A stretch of DNA of 5,933 nt. Origin: JACZWL01 sp046756445 (GTDB lineage Bacteria > Pseudomonadota > Gammaproteobacteria > Steroidobacterales > Woeseiaceae). Positions 5,634 to 5,933 of this stretch are shown one piece after another. The notes under the pieces were generated by a model, which searched no databases, was not told where the DNA came from, and saw nothing but the letters and a program-made list of their open reading frames with translations. Position 1 is the first letter of the stretch. Each line of letters opens with the position of its first letter. Where the stretch lies: the NCBI GenBank assembly GCA_046756445.1, contig JBHHWI010000142.1:1-5933 (forward strand). Reading direction: 5' to 3'. The translations under genes and the position numbers were made by a program.

Positions 5634-5933
5634 TCATGCCGCCATGGCTGACTCGTCCTGCTGGCGATAGTACGCCATTTCGTATTCTGCCGGTGGCACA
5701 TCGCCGATCGGCTGGAACAGGCGCCGGTTGTTGAACCAGTCGACCCACTCCAGGGTTGCGTATTCGACGTCATCGATCATGCGCCAGGGTCCGCGCTGGC
5801 GAATGAGCTCGGTCTTGTACAGGCCGATGATCGTCTCTGCGAGCGCGTTGTCGTAGCTATCACCGACGCTGCCGACCGACGGTTCGATGCCGGCCTCGGC
5901 GAGTCGCTCGGTGTAGCGGATCGAGACATACTG
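5634..5933 (-). CDS. IS3-family transposase OrfB, C-terminal 99 residues (partial)
   Basis: Read from the right edge, 99 codons and a TGA at 5634-5636 give the C-terminal end of an IS3 OrfB transposase. The visible part starts at QYVSIRYTERLAEAGIEPS and contains SVGDSYDNALAETIIGLYK; the glutamate in DNALAE is the final acidic residue of the DDE triad. The later WVDWFNNRRL and PPAEYEMAYY segments are typical of the C-terminal part. No stop or frameshift is seen in this portion, so it may be an active copy. The first two catalytic aspartates and the N-terminus lie outside. It points toward the orphan membrane protein gene, and readthrough transcription from the element could reach it. Confidence 0.93.
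   Translation of the reverse strand, partial: QYVSIRYTERLAEAGIEPSVGSVGDSYDNALAETIIGLYKTELIRQRGPWRMIDDVEYATLEWVDWFNNRRLFQPIGDVPPAEYEMAYYRQQDESAMAA

Larger units (their letters stand above)
5595..5933 (-). mobile_element. IS3-family insertion sequence, 3' part (runs off the right edge)
   Basis: The end of an IS3-type transposase gene is followed, outside its stop, by a terminal sequence on the plus strand starting TGAATCACCCCGGGTATTCC at 5595. IS3-family elements end in TG...CA, which fits. The other end, the OrfA region and any target duplication lie beyond the window, so whether the element is complete cannot be judged. Confidence 0.75.

Overview
The window looks like chromosomal DNA from a proteobacterium, most likely a gammaproteobacterium from a saline or otherwise sodium-stressed habitat. 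The basis is protein family content: an NhaR-type regulator remnant, a paired DUF1538 membrane system of the kind described in Halomonas, a CorC/HlyC protein and an IS3-family element. The species cannot be named from this sequence.

Layout from left to right. Positions 96 to about 640 (minus strand) hold a decayed nhaR-like LysR regulator that keeps its effector domain but has lost its DNA-binding half. Divergent from it is a tight four-gene plus-strand operon: two DUF1538 membrane proteins (680-1441 and 1432-2250), a PII-like protein (2240-2590) and a two-CBS-domain protein (2587-2991). Every junction overlaps, by 10, 11 and 4 bases, so translation is probably coupled. About 90 bases later lies a decayed C-terminal piece of a DDE transposase (3082-3303). 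On the minus strand follow a complete CorC/HlyC (CNNM-type) ion transporter (3361-4593) and, upstream of it, an unrecognised single-span membrane protein with a coiled coil and an acidic DxDxDG motif (4788-5519). The right edge holds the 3' part of an IS3-family insertion sequence whose outer end is probably near 5595.

The most interesting unit is the operon. DUF1538 pairs (UmpA/UmpB) have been reported, as I recall, as two-component Na+(Li+,K+)/H+ antiporters. Here the pair is encoded with two small soluble proteins of nucleotide-sensing families (PII-like and CBS). This suggests a cation antiporter gated by cellular energy or nucleotide state, an inference not shown by the sequence alone. 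The adjacent NhaR remnant fits sodium-responsive control that this strain has lost. The PII protein lacks the classical uridylylation tyrosine and several ligand residues, and the second CBS domain lacks the usual Ser/Thr-Asp nucleotide signature, so sensing would differ from the textbook versions. Transposase debris and a decayed regulator show that the locus has been rearranged.
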